NCBI GenBank assembly: GCA_023634235.1
Contig: JAMKCF010000029.1
Span: forward strand, 62,001 to 126,000
Direction of reading: 5' to 3'
DNA length: 64,000 nucleotides
DNA from: Pisaster brevispinus
Lineage: Eukaryota > Echinodermata > Asteroidea > Forcipulatida > Asteriidae
A program made the translations under genes and the position numbers. A model generated the notes under the pieces. The model saw only the letters and a list, made by a program, of their open reading frames with translations. It did not search any database and was not told the origin of the DNA. The stretch's first letter is position 1. Every line of letters starts with the position of its first letter. This document shows, piece by piece, positions 42,014 through 57,000 of this stretch.

Positions 42014-45000
42014 GTGAGTACAACAATTAAATGCCCAGACATGAGACCTTTCATCTTCGAGAAGCCAGAACGCGAGTTTTAAGCTATTTTGTTGGGTCTT
42101 TTGGGGGTTCATTTGGCCAAACCGGGAACTAGGTGTTCAGTTCCAAATCGCCGAAACACATTCTACCTGCGTAAATATTTCCCTGGGCCGCTATACTACG
42201 GCCGCAGATGTCAACATTCTTTTTCAAGGAGTGCAGCGCCCCTAAAGTACTGGGTCTACCACAGCTCCCATACCCGGTGGTGCAAAACACCAGTGTGGCA
42301 GGAGATGCTGTCAGATATTTCTGTCCCAAATACGGCCTACTGTGTACAAATTTCTTCTGGTAGCGCCCTCTTTTGAAACAACCTCCTTCAGCCCATGTTA
42401 ATTTCCCATGGGGGACAGATTTCACAATGACACCTGCAGTGCTGACAGAGTCACAGTGACAAGTGTCAATGGGACGACTTTCATAAAGAGCAAGGGTCAT
42501 CTTAACTGCATGCCAATCAATTGTTATTTCTAAGGTTGTGATGTCACAATACAAACATTTCAGTACGGAGTTTGGGATAGCAATATCCCAACAATTATCT
42601 TTAGACAAATCTTGATGTTTGAAATCGAGCCTCCTCTAGACTCTATTCACAGTTGTTATACTGTTGTATACCATTCTAAAAATTTCTAAAGAAAAGAAAA
42701 AAAGAAAACAATATAAAAAAATAAATAATATATTTTTTATTTTTATAGAAATTTTTCGATTGAGTTTAAATGAGGAAATGGCTAAACTGATTTCAAAAGT
42801 ATTCTATATTTGCACAAAAGGGTTTTGATAGGTTAATTTGCATTGTGTCTTTGTACATGTTTTAATCGCTAAGTGTTTCCCCTCAGGAAAATAGGGAAGC
42901 AAATATAAAATGTGACTTGGGACAAGAAGCAGGCATGCATTTTGAAACTTTTATGCTGGGGCGGGATAGCATAATTATAACTCTCTCAACCTAGGTACAA
43001 AACTTCTGGTCTGACAGACACTTGTTAACAATGAAAACATCAAGGTCCCTAAATATGGGGCGATTCTTCATTATCGACCCCTCCAAAATTTGACCCTAAT
43101 CCTAGCCTCTGCTGAGGGGGTGAGGGGGGGGGTTGATAAATGATACCTTGGTTGCACTTATGCACAGTTGTCCTATATGTGGTTTTTTTTTCCGGTAAAT
43201 ACTATACAGGATTAATAAGGAGAAAACAATTATCGTTTAATTTTACTCTCTGAAAGTAACTGATTATAAAGTTCAATACTACAACCATTTTGCGTGTGAA
43301 ATATTTCCCCATGACATAAAAATCATAATCGAGAACCTGTATTTGAAAACCTAAAAAAACGCAACAGGCCAATATTTATAGACAATGTGTTTGCATTTGC
43401 ATCTACAGGCTAAAATTGTGCATGTTTTTTTACTATTTCCTCCAGACCCACACAACGGAATCCTCCCAAATTTCACAGGTTTTTTATGAATCCCTTTGTC
43501 ATAACCACAAGACAGAAAGAACATGCACCATTATTTGCGTGGGTTTAGAAGTCTATTTAATATTGTATTATCATTGAACACAATCTAACTCATAAACTAA
43601 TTCATTTATAAAATACTATGCTCAGGCCGCTACTATAATTTGAGATCCCCTTACGTCCAACCGCTTAGAAGTTCCTTGAGGCTGACTAGTAAGACCTTGG
43701 GCTTGGCATAGTTTTAAACGTAAACAGTTTTTCAATTATTCTTAACAATATTTGTTTTACTAGGCATAACCAACATAAACGATTATTGGCTTACTGAATG
43801 CCGACAATAATAATTACAGGCTTTACTCGTCTAAACTGCAAACCACCTCGGACAATGAAAGGGGAAAAACCCCTCAAAAAACCTTGTTGGAGAAAACGCG
43901 GGGAAAACCCATCTATCTCCCATCTATGTGTCAACTGAGTCAATGAACACCCACCTTTGTATACATGTACATGTTTTACCTTTGTTATGAGAATGCTAAA
44001 TAGTTTAGCGAAATGTATTAAGTTTACCAATGCAGTGGTATGAACCCAACAATCTAAGGTATGGTGGTTGGGGAGGGAGGCGAGGCTAATTCTTATTGAA
44101 GACGTTGTACTATCGAAGACAGCCACGAATAAAATGAATCCTTGGCATAGGTTGGCTTTCTTGAGCTCTGCTGAAGTTAACCATTCTCTAAACCCACACA
44201 AAGGACGCAGTGCTTAAAGCTAACGGGGTTACGTAACCCAAATGCACCCCGATTAGGCTGAATGTGGTGAATTGCGAATCACGTCCATGCGTTTAATACA
44301 GATGTCTCAGCCATGCCCAGCTATTCATAGATTATATTTAAGGCTTTAATCTGTATTTATTTCAATAATTGTATGGTTGATCACACAAAACATGCATTTA
44401 CTGTCTGCGACTGTGTTGAACACAGTTATTGAAATAAATACAGAGCTGAAAGCTCTACCAATCCTGTTTAACACTTTATGAGTGTAACTCAAAGTGATGA
44501 AGGTCCAATCTAATAAATGTGATATACGCTTTTTAAAGATCGTTTATTATCACACAAATTAGATAAATATATAGAAAATCCTCCCACCCTTCCTTCCCTT
44601 ATGTCGCTCTTGTCACTCTTTTTTGTTTTCACTTTAAAAAAAATAAAATCCCTGGCATTTATTTTTAGGTTTTACTTCACATTCCATCCTTCCGTCTACA
44701 GTCAAACTCTTGTATTTATTCAAACTACATGTATATCAATTTAATAACTTATAGATGTATAGAAATATTGTCAATATTAAATGAAAACATAGACACTTGA
44801 TTTTCACTGGCAAAATGTGAAAACAACAAACGAGTGTAAAAAGACAACGAATGTTTAAAACTTTTAAAAATTAAAATAAAATACAGCATATACAGAAAAT
44901 TCAAAGCATCAAACAAAACATTAAGTTTAGATGGTGATCTGGGGTCGACTGGGGAAACTCAGTAGACGAGGGGAGGCAAACACTACAAGTTTGTCACCAC

Positions 45001-48000
45001 ATGATGGATCATTGTGTGAAGCCTCAGACGAACCTCCGGACAAAGTATCCGTAGATCTACCTACCACAAACCAGTCCTATCAACCTTTGACAAGATCGCA
45101 GCGGTCGTTTAACACATGGTTTCTACACCAAACTAAACATGCCACTTTCAGTTTAGCTCTCGGATGATAACATATAGACCCTAATCGGCTCTTTTCATAA
45201 TTGTTAGACCCTTTTTAATGTTTGCTGATCTACAGACCAAACCCATGTGTCAGATCAGGCATTTGTACTTGTACATTTTATATTGCCAAAAAAAAAAATC
45301 AAAAAAAAAAATCAAAACATGCGATGTACGCCAAGGCCCACCGGTTTTAGAATCGCCTTAGAACCACTGATACAACAAGCCTTAGTTTCTCTATTATTTT
45401 TCTCCATAAGGTTTAGAAACCTACTATAATTCGAGTAGCCATAACAGTAAAAGCAATACCAACATGCCAACATGTAAGAGCAAGGAGTTGATTCTTTCAT
45501 AAGGCGGAAAGAAATAATTATATTATGATTGTTTTTTGTGAAAATGACAAGCTTGCCGTCCTTTACAGTTTATTGCATTTGCTGTTGTGCGTCAAAGCGT
45601 TGTTTTTAAAACAGTGACATTCAAAATAATCACAGTCAACCTCATTATCGTAGTGCAACAGGCAGACGGTAGACTGTGGTCATGAAATACGGCTTATTTA
45701 CTCAAAACATTCTCCATCCCGTTTTTCTTCATGAGATAACAAATATTGTTCATGCGGTTTTTACAGAAACTGTGAGCAAAGAGTGTTTGACAGCGTCCAC
45801 AACATATTTTCTTTATTGTATATATAATATAGTTAAATAAGCTCGTAGACACAGTCGGGCACAGTATGTGTTTGTTTCCGGTCCCAAGCTCAAACTAATG
45901 CGCTTTTAGTACTGTAAATATAAAAGTACATTGTACTTTCAAAGGGATATAATATTCGTTAGTTTCAGAAGAGTAAATTCAATCCCTTCCTTTTCTTAAA
46001 GATTTTAATGACACCATCTAACAAGCCGATGGCTCCGTTACAGTCGAAAAAACAGTATATATTTTATGAAATTTTTTTTGAGCTTCAAACCTCAAAAAGT
46101 TAACGAAACTGAAAACCTTGGCTAATAAGGTTTCCATATTTGTGGCGTGTCGTGGCTGAGTAGTTAAGAGCACCGGACTCAAGCTCCAGTGTTTTTGAGT
46201 GTGGTTTCAAACCCTTGTCGTGGCACTTAATTCCTTGAGCAAGATTCTTTACCATAATTGCTTTGCCCTTTGGATCGGATGCGACAGTCAGCCGTAAGTC
46301 CTATGTACTGGATTGGTAGTGGACGTAAATGAAACCAGAACACTTACCTTGGAAGAGTAGGGGTTAATCCCCGGGTGTTTGTGGTTCACATAGCAAGCAT
46401 CCTTGTTTACAGGTTTCCCCAGGCTTGCGAGGTACATTGTTCAATTATGAGGCATCCTTGGTTTCATAACTTGAAATATATAATAGTGTAAATTCATTTT
46501 TTTTTTCTCCAGGGTATGCTAGGCTTTCAGTTTTCAATGAACTGCTCTCCATGGGGGCCTGGAACCATTGGGTTTGGATCCGTTCACGTGCCTTGCATGA
46601 ACTTTTGAATCTAATGATGATCTTTTATACAAACAAACTCCACAGGTATTTAGGTTGAACTGCCTCAGCCATTGTTTCAATCTGTGATTAGTTTCCATCT
46701 GGTGTTTCACAAATGTGGCGTTACACGACAAGGAAGCGAATGTAGAGAACTTAAGAACATTGTGTTACGTTCATCGCACTTGATGGTGGACGCTTTTGTT
46801 AGGACAGGTAAGTCAAGTTCATCTTTTATTTTTAGGATTAACCCTTAAGTTTTCAAAAGTGAACAAAAACGACTGGACATGGCCTCGAATTCCGCACAGT
46901 TGCTAACAATATTTTCATTGTCAATGTAGGGCATCACAAGTTGTGTAGCTCATTTCTACCTTTTTGTGATATGCGTAAATCATTCAGTCATTCATCGTGA
47001 CTTGTAACCTTTTTTTGCGTGCACGTTGAATAATATATATGGGCCACCTTTTTTGCTCATGATCCCATCTGTCTTATAGAGCGTATTCTTTTTACGAACC
47101 ACAAAGATTTTCACATGGGGGGAGGACACCAACAAACACCCCAAACCGTGTACTGGGCACGCCCTTAACAACAACATTGGGAAGTATACAACTTGGCAAA
47201 AAATACAATAATTAATTGGTTTCCATTTATGTGATATCTTATTCATATTGGAAGATTATACAATGAAGAGTTACTTTAGATCTTCTGCAATGTACTTAAA
47301 TAATTCTGATAATTCATCCCAGTGAAGAAAAATTCTGCTTTTTGGTGTCTGCTTTTAAAGTTTTGACGAAGGTTAATCTATTTCGTTCACAGTATTGCAG
47401 TTTTCCACACCACAAACTACGATGAATCGACTCGGGGTGAAAGACTCTCCGGCCTTGTCTGGATATACTTTACTTTGCCTGCTGGTCTTTCTAGTTCTAC
47501 TACACACTTCACAAGGTAAGACGTTTTTTGAGGACTATATAGATGACATTACCTTTGTCTCTTTCATGAGAATTTGGATCGCGTGTCACCCGCTGAGCAG
47601 AAATGAGCAGGATGCCAGCTACCAGGATCTTAGCTTTTTAGAAAAACAAATGTTTACCTGCGATCCAGGGGGTGCAACCCATGGCTGGGGTTTAATGGGG
47701 CAGCGCCCCCTTTCTAAAATTATTTACATTTTACACCATAAAAAGTACATACTTTTAGGGTTTTAGACACACAAATACACACAAAACAAAATGCCGGTTG
47801 GCGTAACGGGCCAGAAAAAAATAGGGTGGTTCCGTAGGGATTATTTATTCTTAATCGTCACATTCTGTATTATATTGACTCCTGAACCATACTTTGATTT
47901 AATTAAAGTCTTTTTTATATTTTGCTGTAGGGTTTGTTGGTACACATTGTTCCAACTAAAACATAACTGTGCACAGCCTTAGCATACAGAAGTCTATCTC

Positions 48001-51000
48001 AATGCAGGGAAAAGTCTGAGAATTTCTTTCTAAAATTCAACTTTAACTGATTGGTACAATTATTCATCTTGTATGCGATTGTATCCAAAACACATCAACG
48101 AACTTGAAAGTTATGAAAAGTGCTTGAAGATAAGCGGAAGCAATAGTTCAGGGAGACTCGCTGAATATCAACATGGCTAATCCCTGTTTTCATAAGGACT
48201 CTATGAATTGGGAAATGAGTGCATTACAAAACTGAACTTATCTTTGGAGTCCCTCCTTAAACAAACTGTTGCACACAACAAAGGTGAAATTTAGCCCTGT
48301 TAATAATGCAATATTTTTTGAATGGTTTTCCATTAGGGGTTTCCCAGCACAGTATTGAATAAACTATTTTTAAGAGTGATTACTAAACGTAAATGCATTG
48401 AACGATTCATGCGGTCTTACGTTTCAGGTAATCAACATAGTAAATACATTATGAAAAATAAACAAATGCTTTAAACTTTTTAAAGATATATATCTCGTTT
48501 ATTTTACTGTTTGTTTGTTGCTGACTAGGAGCAGTCCCTGATTTTACTTGCTTCAATCCTATAACTCAACATTACATTGGTGGCTATAAAAGTGGTAGTG
48601 ACACTGGAGCAAACGTCTCCTTTGAGCGTGTCTTAGATACTGGCAGTGGCAGTAATCTACCAACTGGAGGATATGTGGACGATCATAACTCAGTCAGTGC
48701 CAGACGTTATTACATGCCTGACTCCATTGGGGCAGACAGATTCGGTGCTTACAACTGTATCTTCGGCTCACAAGACTCTGTGAAGATAACAACAATTGTT
48801 TTGCGTGAAAACGGTAAGGGAACAGGAGTTACTGCTGTCTAAGTGAATTATGTTTTTCATCATCATAATGTAGTTAGTTCCAAGAGTTTGTAATTACCAT
48901 TGTGCCTTGAAATTGATTCAAGAATGAATTGACCATTAAAAAGGTACAAAGTGTTGTTTTCTCAAGAACCCACCTTTGACTATTTTGTACTCCTTTAATG
49001 TAAGATAATTTTTGAAAATTATTATTTGGGCATTATTGAACATTTTCAAGGGCCCTTAAACCACTTTTAAAACAATATACTTAAATTTTACAGTCACACA
49101 CTAGTTTCAAATAATGTTATGATACATTTTTCGAGACAATGCTGTAAGGATGTAGCGATGATAATGATACAGAAAGTTAAATAACGTTCTACCAACTGAG
49201 CTTATTATTGATTGTAGGTGACGTATCTCCAGCCACATCCACCTTGACTACGAGTGCTGGAGAGGATGTAACATTGACAATGACACAGCATAATGGATCA
49301 CCGACTGAGCTTCGATGGAGACACAATGGTGTTGACGTCACTGCATGGAATGGCCAATCAAGCATCAGTATCCATAATGTCCAACTCAATCATGATGGTA
49401 TCTATGAATGCTTCATTGCTGGTAGACATCATTTACAGAACCATGCACTCATGAAACTCCTTGTAAGACGTAAGTTGACAGATGATTTTTTATCTCATTC
49501 TACAATGAATAAATCAAGCTATTATAAATATGATAAATACACAATCAGACAATAACATGCCGGATCGGTCGAGGCCCGGGCTACCAACGACCGCGCTCCT
49601 CCCGGAGTATGCTTCATTGTCAACAAAGACAAAGCAAACTCTTTAATTAGCTGCACACCAGCATCCAGCAGGCTTATCTTGTTACGTATTTCTGCAAAGC
49701 CCCAGAACGTCACCGTCATCCAAGTTTATGCTCCAACGCAAGACTACGATTATGGCTCAGTTGAAGAATTCTACAAAGAATATATCACAAAGAAAACACC
49801 CAAAAAGGACATCTTCGTCATTATAGGTGATTGGGAATCAAAAGTAAGATCAGATGCACACGACCAGTGGGCAGGGACAGTTGGACGTTTTTGGGACAGG
49901 AAAAATCAACGACCGAGGGCAAGGACTATTGGAATTTGCCAGCAGCCACAAGCTCACCCTGGCCAATACGCTGTTCTCACATAAGACCTCCTGGACAACA
50001 ACATGGCCCTCATCCAATGGAAGGATACATTACCAAATTGTAGTTGAATTGATAGTAATAAAGACCTGTTTGATACATTTCTTTTCCAGAGTGCTCTCCC
50101 AACAAATGGGGTCCATCGTGCGATCATAACTGTCCATTCTGTTATAATGGCGGTCAGTGTGACGACAAGACTGGTGACTGTATCTGCGCACCAGGATTTA
50201 GCGGTAATCTCTGTCGAGCAGGTAAGTTAAGAGCATTTTCTGAACCATAGTTTCAAGGTAAACCAACATAAAAAACTTGCAGAGACTATGTGAATAGGTT
50301 AGTTTAAGTGACTTACTGGAAATGTTAGTTGTCAATAAGAAGTTTTTATGTTTGTCTAATATACATAAGGATTATAAGAACCAACACCTACCAAAAGACA
50401 ACAAACACAAACAAATATATTGAGGTATTGTTTTGGATCTTTCCATCCATCTTTCGACCGATGTGTTGACTATTTCCAAGAGTTATAGGGTGTTGGCAAT
50501 AGTGTACACAGCCATTAACAAAATGACAACTGATTTATTTTAATATTTCCACAGTGCATAACAACAACTGCTTCGGTCAAGACTGTAGTATCTATTGCAC
50601 CAGTAACTATGCTAATGGTTGCGTTGACAATCAAATGTGTCTTCCAGATCCGTTTGGTTGTACGTGTGCAGCTGGCTTTACGGGCTCAAACTGTGAACAA
50701 AGTATGAATACAGATTCTTTTGAACATCATTAAAAAACAAATAATTGAGTGAAAAACAACTTAGTGTTAATAAAATTGTTGCTGTTATAAAATTATCACA
50801 ATTGAGTAGATAAATTTGTATTTAAATGGCTATGGGAACCAACGCATGGGTTCAGGCTGAGGGGCAGAGAGAGAACGAGCTATGTTCGCAGCAGTGAATA
50901 GTTTTTTCCTAGATACCAGCGCTTTATAAGATTTATTATTATTATTATTATTATTATGTGGGTGTCCTCAGGCGTGATGCTGGGATGGAGACCACAACAG

Positions 51001-54000
51001 AGTTATAGAGAATAGAGAAGATTGAAGTCGCCAGGATGTCCTGCCTGAGGGCAACATAATATGAATGGCAGAACTGTTAAATGCTTTAAGCTTTCCAGAT
51101 TAATTTAAATTTTCAGCGATATGATAACCATAATTGGAACCTTAATTTGTTCATGGTAATCTCATACAAAATAATCTTGAAAATTTATAACTTTTTGAAC
51201 TGCCAATTTTCATATCTTTTGCCAAGATGATAGTCAAATCAAAACTGCATCGTGCTTCAACATGTGATCTTACAAGTTATATTGTATTGTCTTTGATATA
51301 CTTGAGTTGTTATTGTGAGTATACAAACTTGCAACTTCTCTTGTTTAGGATGCCCAGATGGTATGTATGGTGCAGGTTGCAATTTGGAATGTCGATGTGG
51401 ATATGCAGCATGTAACAATTCAGTTGGTACTTGCACTTCAGGCAGTAATTGCAGATTTCGCTTCGCAGGAGAGAATTGTGAGGGTGAGTTTAGACGTCAT
51501 ATAAATGGACATCCATTTATCTGAAATATTTCTTTCTATAGGGTCACCTAGAAATTCTCCAAATTATTCTGAGCAGTACTCTCTCTGCAGTTTAGCTTCC
51601 AAATTGAGAAGTTCGGACAGAAAATCAAAGCTAATTTAAATTTAAAGTCAAATTTAAATTTATATAATTAACATTGTCTCTAACCGGCAAGATCATTCCT
51701 TTATGCAGATTGTTCTGATGGGTGGTTTGGAGTAAATTGTGCCCAGGGGTGTCATTGTGCCGGTGGTGGAGCTTGTGACAGAGTTTCTGGTGCGTGCCCA
51801 ACTGGTATACTTTGTCAAGGAGGATTTAGAGGTGAAAACTGCCAAAGTAAGTATAAATTCAACTGACTGTCCGCTATATTTTTCAGTCTTTCATTCTTTG
51901 TATTAATATACAAATTTAAATCTTGCATTTCCAAACAAACTATTCAAATGCACAGTCTTGTAAAACATGGAAGCTGACCTCGAAGGATGTAGTGGTCAGA
52001 TAATAAATAAAAAAATGTACTCTAAAAATACTGATGTGTTTGTTTTGAAGTCTGATATCACTGGTTCTTTAGAAATGATACTGGTTATTTAAAGTGTGAT
52101 TTTTCATTTTCCCTCAAAGCTCACCTGTTCCAGCAGTCTTACTAACCATTCATTTTCTTAAGAGCAAACTTTTGATTTTGGTGCTATATAAATGACTTTT
52201 GATTGACAAATTGATTGATTATTGGTTATAGCTCATGCATATAGTAGCTGTAAGTCTATGTGAAACTGATTTGTGTCTGTCTGTCAGTTGTTGTCTTTCT
52301 GTGTGTCTGTCCACATTTTGAATGAATGTTAAAGTTTTCCATATAGTCGTAAAAGTATTTATAGATTTATGTAATATAAAGCTATAAACAGACCAAGTGA
52401 CAGGCTTTTTTTCTGCAGATGCAAATTTCTTCACTAAAACAACCTAGGCTTATGAGGTCATAAACTTTTTAGAATTAGTACTGTGATTCCCCACAGCTGA
52501 ATTTGAATTTTTGGGGGGAATACTGCTGACGTTAAAGCCTCAACCCCAGCTACTCACTTCATCAAATTATTGTTTTTTTCTTCTAGTCGGTCCTCTATTG
52601 AGCAGTTGGCAGGTCAGCAAGCCGATTTCACATTCTAATTACAACTTGCATTAATTGTAATTTGTTTACTTTTGTTCCTGATGATCATTTCCCAAGGCCG
52701 TGAGCCAAATTTAAATAACCTGAAAGTAAAAAACTGAAGTAGATTTATTATTCTTGTTGCAGCTGATTATCTTTATAAGTTTTGTTTGTTTGTCTGTTTT
52801 TTTTTAAGTGTATAAAAAAACTAATTATTATGTTTTTCAACAACTTTTGTTATGCAGACTCTTGTCCGTATGGTCAGATTGGCATTAGTCCAAACTGCAG
52901 ATTGTGTTACGGTAAGATTGGCAAACTACATTGAGTTATAGTTGTTTTGTCAACCCTTCAAAAAGATCACAATTATATCGGTTATCTAAAATTAAAAGAG
53001 TTTCATTTGGTGGCAAGAAGTTACCATTTACCATCGCAAGACCCCTACGAAAGAAAAAGTCCATCAAAAGGTAAAAAGTCTAGTATAAAAACAATGAAAA
53101 CAGTTTTTCAATAGGAATCTCTTAACAAATTGCATGAGTTAGAAAAGTTTACATTGACATATCTGTTGGTTTTGAGAGTAAATGAACGTTTTTAAAACAA
53201 TCCGTAGTAGTTACTGCCCGTACTGCCGTTACTTCAGTGGCGTAACCAGAGAGGATGGGGGCGGGGGGAGGGGGCTCAGAACCCTTTATCCCCAAGTAGG
53301 ATATAAACAATAAACACCAATAACAGATACGATTAAATGATCAGCCCACAAATAAAATAATAGTAGCAACAACGCACAATTCTTACCTACTGCTATCACA
53401 ATCTAGGGCATCTAAAAGCACTCTGTACATTTTTCTACAAGGTATGCGTAGCTATGTTAAGAACCATCAAGTGATTACAAGGTGCTGTGGCTCAATCTGC
53501 AGCCAACCGTACCAAAAACACTGGGGTGAAACTGTTCTCCTAACGATAAGTAATGGGTTCTTTTTTGTACATTACACAACACTCGGGACCTATATGGCTT
53601 TGCGTCTCATCCAAAGGACAAGCAATAATGGCCAATTGTCTTGCTGAACCAAGACACACCACTTGCCAAGGTTGTTACAAGACATTGGCAAAATTATGTT
53701 AGTGTTAATTTTCAAACATTTTCATAATTTGAACAGATAATTTGTAGTTTACTTTTTTTTCAGTTCCTGTATCAGTGATCTATCAAGTCAGCTCTGTGCA
53801 AGATCCAATCAGAACCATTACATGGAAAGCTCCTCAGAACAAGTGTCCTGTTATTAATTATGCGGTACAGTATCAACTGGTTAAGAGAGATCTTTGCCAA
53901 GAGGAGGTTGGTGAATTTGAAACTCTACACAGCACCACAGAGAGACAGTCTAGTCTATCACATCCTGATTTATCACCCAATTCAATCTACAAGGTTCGTG

Positions 54001-57000
54001 TTCTTGCCAGGAATGAGGCAGGACTTGGTGAATCTCAGGAGAACATTTATATTGAACACACAACACCTGAAAAGGGTAAGTTCCTGAGGGGAGTATCTAC
54101 AGCTATAGGAATGAGAACTTCCAGACTTGATCTGAATTCAGACTTCTTTATGTCTGCCTGGTGAAGATAAAACCAGTCATTTCCACCGAAACTAAGAATT
54201 CATGCTCTTCTTATTTATTTCTCTGGCAATACTGTTCTCTGAGGATACTGCTCCTAGAAGCTCCTTGAAATCTATAACCCTAGAGGTTACCAAAAGGTGA
54301 AAATGCCAGCACTTTAATATTCCTCTCAAAAAATGTGATTCTCACTGATTACAAGAGTCATGTTTTAGGCAGTGAATTGAGCTGGTTTTTCGTTGAGGAT
54401 GTTAGTAACATAAAATGTAATCTTTTAACTTGGCTGGTGAAGACTCTTTGGGTTGTCGGAATTATAATTGCTTGCTAAAAGGAATTGCTTTTAATTGTGA
54501 AATGATTGATTTAAGGTAAAATTGCAGGCAAAGTGTACCAGCTTTGTAGTCTCAGGAGTAGCAACAACTTTGCACATGACCTGTGTGTAGTTAAGGTGCA
54601 TACTGTGGGTAACATTTGCAGACAATTTTACATTGGCTGATTTCCGCCAACAACAAATCCCAAATGTTAAATTTTGAGCATAAGGATGTGAAAATAAATT
54701 TGATGTTTTGTATTTAATTCTTATTATTTTAGAGCCAACAGGATTTCCAATAGATGTCAGGTGTATTTCAACAACGAAGCATAGTGTGGCATTTAGCTGG
54801 GGTGAAATAACCTGTGGTCAAAGAAATGGTGTTATATCTAAATATAGAGTAAGTTTTTTTATAGCAGATTGTTTTGATCAAAACAATGTATTTATTTCAG
54901 TTCAATAATTCAACATTTGGGTACTTAAAAAGATGGTTATTGTTCTGCAACAGTAACTTTATTGGTGTTATGTTCTTGTGTGTTCATATTGGTAAACAGT
55001 AATTTTGTATGGTAAAACCATACAAATTAATAAAGATATCAAAACACACCTAAGGTTGGAACCAAATTAAAAGATGCTAACCTGTTGCACTGTCTCTGAA
55101 ATTAAAGGAATCCAATGTTCTTGAACTAATGCACGTACGATGTCATCATGCCCTTGTGGAATGTTTAGCAGCTGTACCCAATAGTTAATTTGGCTCAAAT
55201 TATCATAGGAGCTGGCTTAAATTAGTCAACTCTACTTGTGGTCACCTGCAAGAAAGCTGGTATTTTGGTGATGATTCAATACTTTAAATTAACTTTCACC
55301 CGAGTTGCACTCTAGATCTAGCTATTAAATAACCACATGCATCTACTTTAAGGGCCATTATTTATTGCCTTATTTTGATAGTTAGGTTGAATCTATAACA
55401 TCTTTAGGTTTAGCTTTGCAGGAAAACTTAAATAAAATTTACTTCAAACTGCATCTTACTTTACTTTAAATCTCATAAAACTTTACTTAAAACCCCTTTT
55501 AAATGTACTTGCAATGATGTCAAGTGTAAACGTTTATGTGCAGTAATTATCAGTGTCTTTTGATTTCCAATTTTAAAAACAATGTACAGCTTTCACACAG
55601 GGTGCTGGAAAAACCTTATGATACCAACTTTAGTCCAAGCAGCTCGTTCGAAACGGTCGATCTAGAACCATCAGATATGCATCATAACATTAGTGGTTTA
55701 GAACCATCCACAAAATATGATTTCCGATTGAAAGGTTTCAACAGTGTTGGTGCTGGAGAGACAGCAATACTAGAAACATTTACTGCAGTTGAGACAGGTA
55801 TTGTGGGACATAGCATTCAATTGTCATAATTTAGTTGAAATTAATTATGGATTCGTACATTCTTACATGAGTAGAGTAATTTTAAAACAAGTTTCGTTTG
55901 AAGATTTTGTTTTGTCAACGTTTGTGATATAAGCTGCCTGTGCAACTGTTTTGATATGTCCAAGTCATTAATAGTAACATTTGAATATGTAAAAACAAAG
56001 ACCTATTTATCTATTAATTTTTTGGTTTTTGTCATAGGGGCCTAATTTTAGCATCTTTTGTTTTGGACCTGCCTCAAAAGTCGGGCCAATTCTAGACGCA
56101 AAATAATGTTCCCGTAATTTACATCAGCAATCCAGTGGACTGCCAGATACCTTTTTTCTTGACCGTGACATTGTACTGAACTAAGGTAACATTAATTATC
56201 TAGAGAATATGGCTGTGTTGGAATTTTTAACGTTCCAATGCATCGCTCCGGCTTTCAAACTGACCCTTCAATGTACGCGGGCTGGAATACTTAACTGATC
56301 CAATTAGAATTTTCCAACAGATTATTCTGGCAATCAAACGGACTGGTCAATGTACACCTGCTTGAATACGTAACCGATCAAATTCGATTTTTCCAAATAT
56401 TCTGACTTTTGAGGAGTAGTCTTACAGTTCTTTGGATAGACAATGTTTCCTAGATACTTTTTCTTTGACTTTACAGATCTTCCTGCTCCGACCCAGCTAT
56501 CCCCAAAAGATGTCTCAGATTTGACTTCTTCCACAGTCACTATAGCTTTAAATATTCCGTCCTCGTCAAAGTACATTACGTAAGTTGAAATGATGCAGAT
56601 GTTTGACACATACATCCGAGGCCTTGTATTACACGGATACCACTGAGGCCATTTCACCCTGGTCTTGGCATTGGTTCCCTGCCTGCCTGCAGGTGAAAAA
56701 GTATATAGCTGTTGTTTTCTTTAGTTATACGGACATCCTGCTCTTTGATCCACATCTTTACACCTGTGGATACTTTTTCAAAAAGCTCATTGAAATGTTA
56801 GAGCTTCGGGGCCCAATGTCAAAAAACACTAAGATTCATCTTAAGATAAGTTGTTAATACTACTGCAGTGATTTGTATTGTAACATCACACTTACTTTAG
56901 GTCAATCTAAGCTCTTTGTAATATATTGCCCAGAATTATCAAAAGGTGGATCGTTTTGATGAACCCCCTAAAAAATCTCGATCCAAGTTTCAGACCACTT

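Larger units (their letters stand above)
42014..47400. other. Copy B intron 1
   Basis: Duplicate of 4232-9159. It has an extra stretch of about 490 bases at 42885-43380 and lacks about 90 bases that copy A has near 5540-5630. It contains the ORF at 44931 and the SINE at 46144. Confidence 0.6.

Noticed and set aside
43791..44201. Minus-strand 136-codon frame in copy B intron 1
   Set aside because: The copy A equivalent (5799-5996) is interrupted and differs by indels, with no domain or splice context seen.
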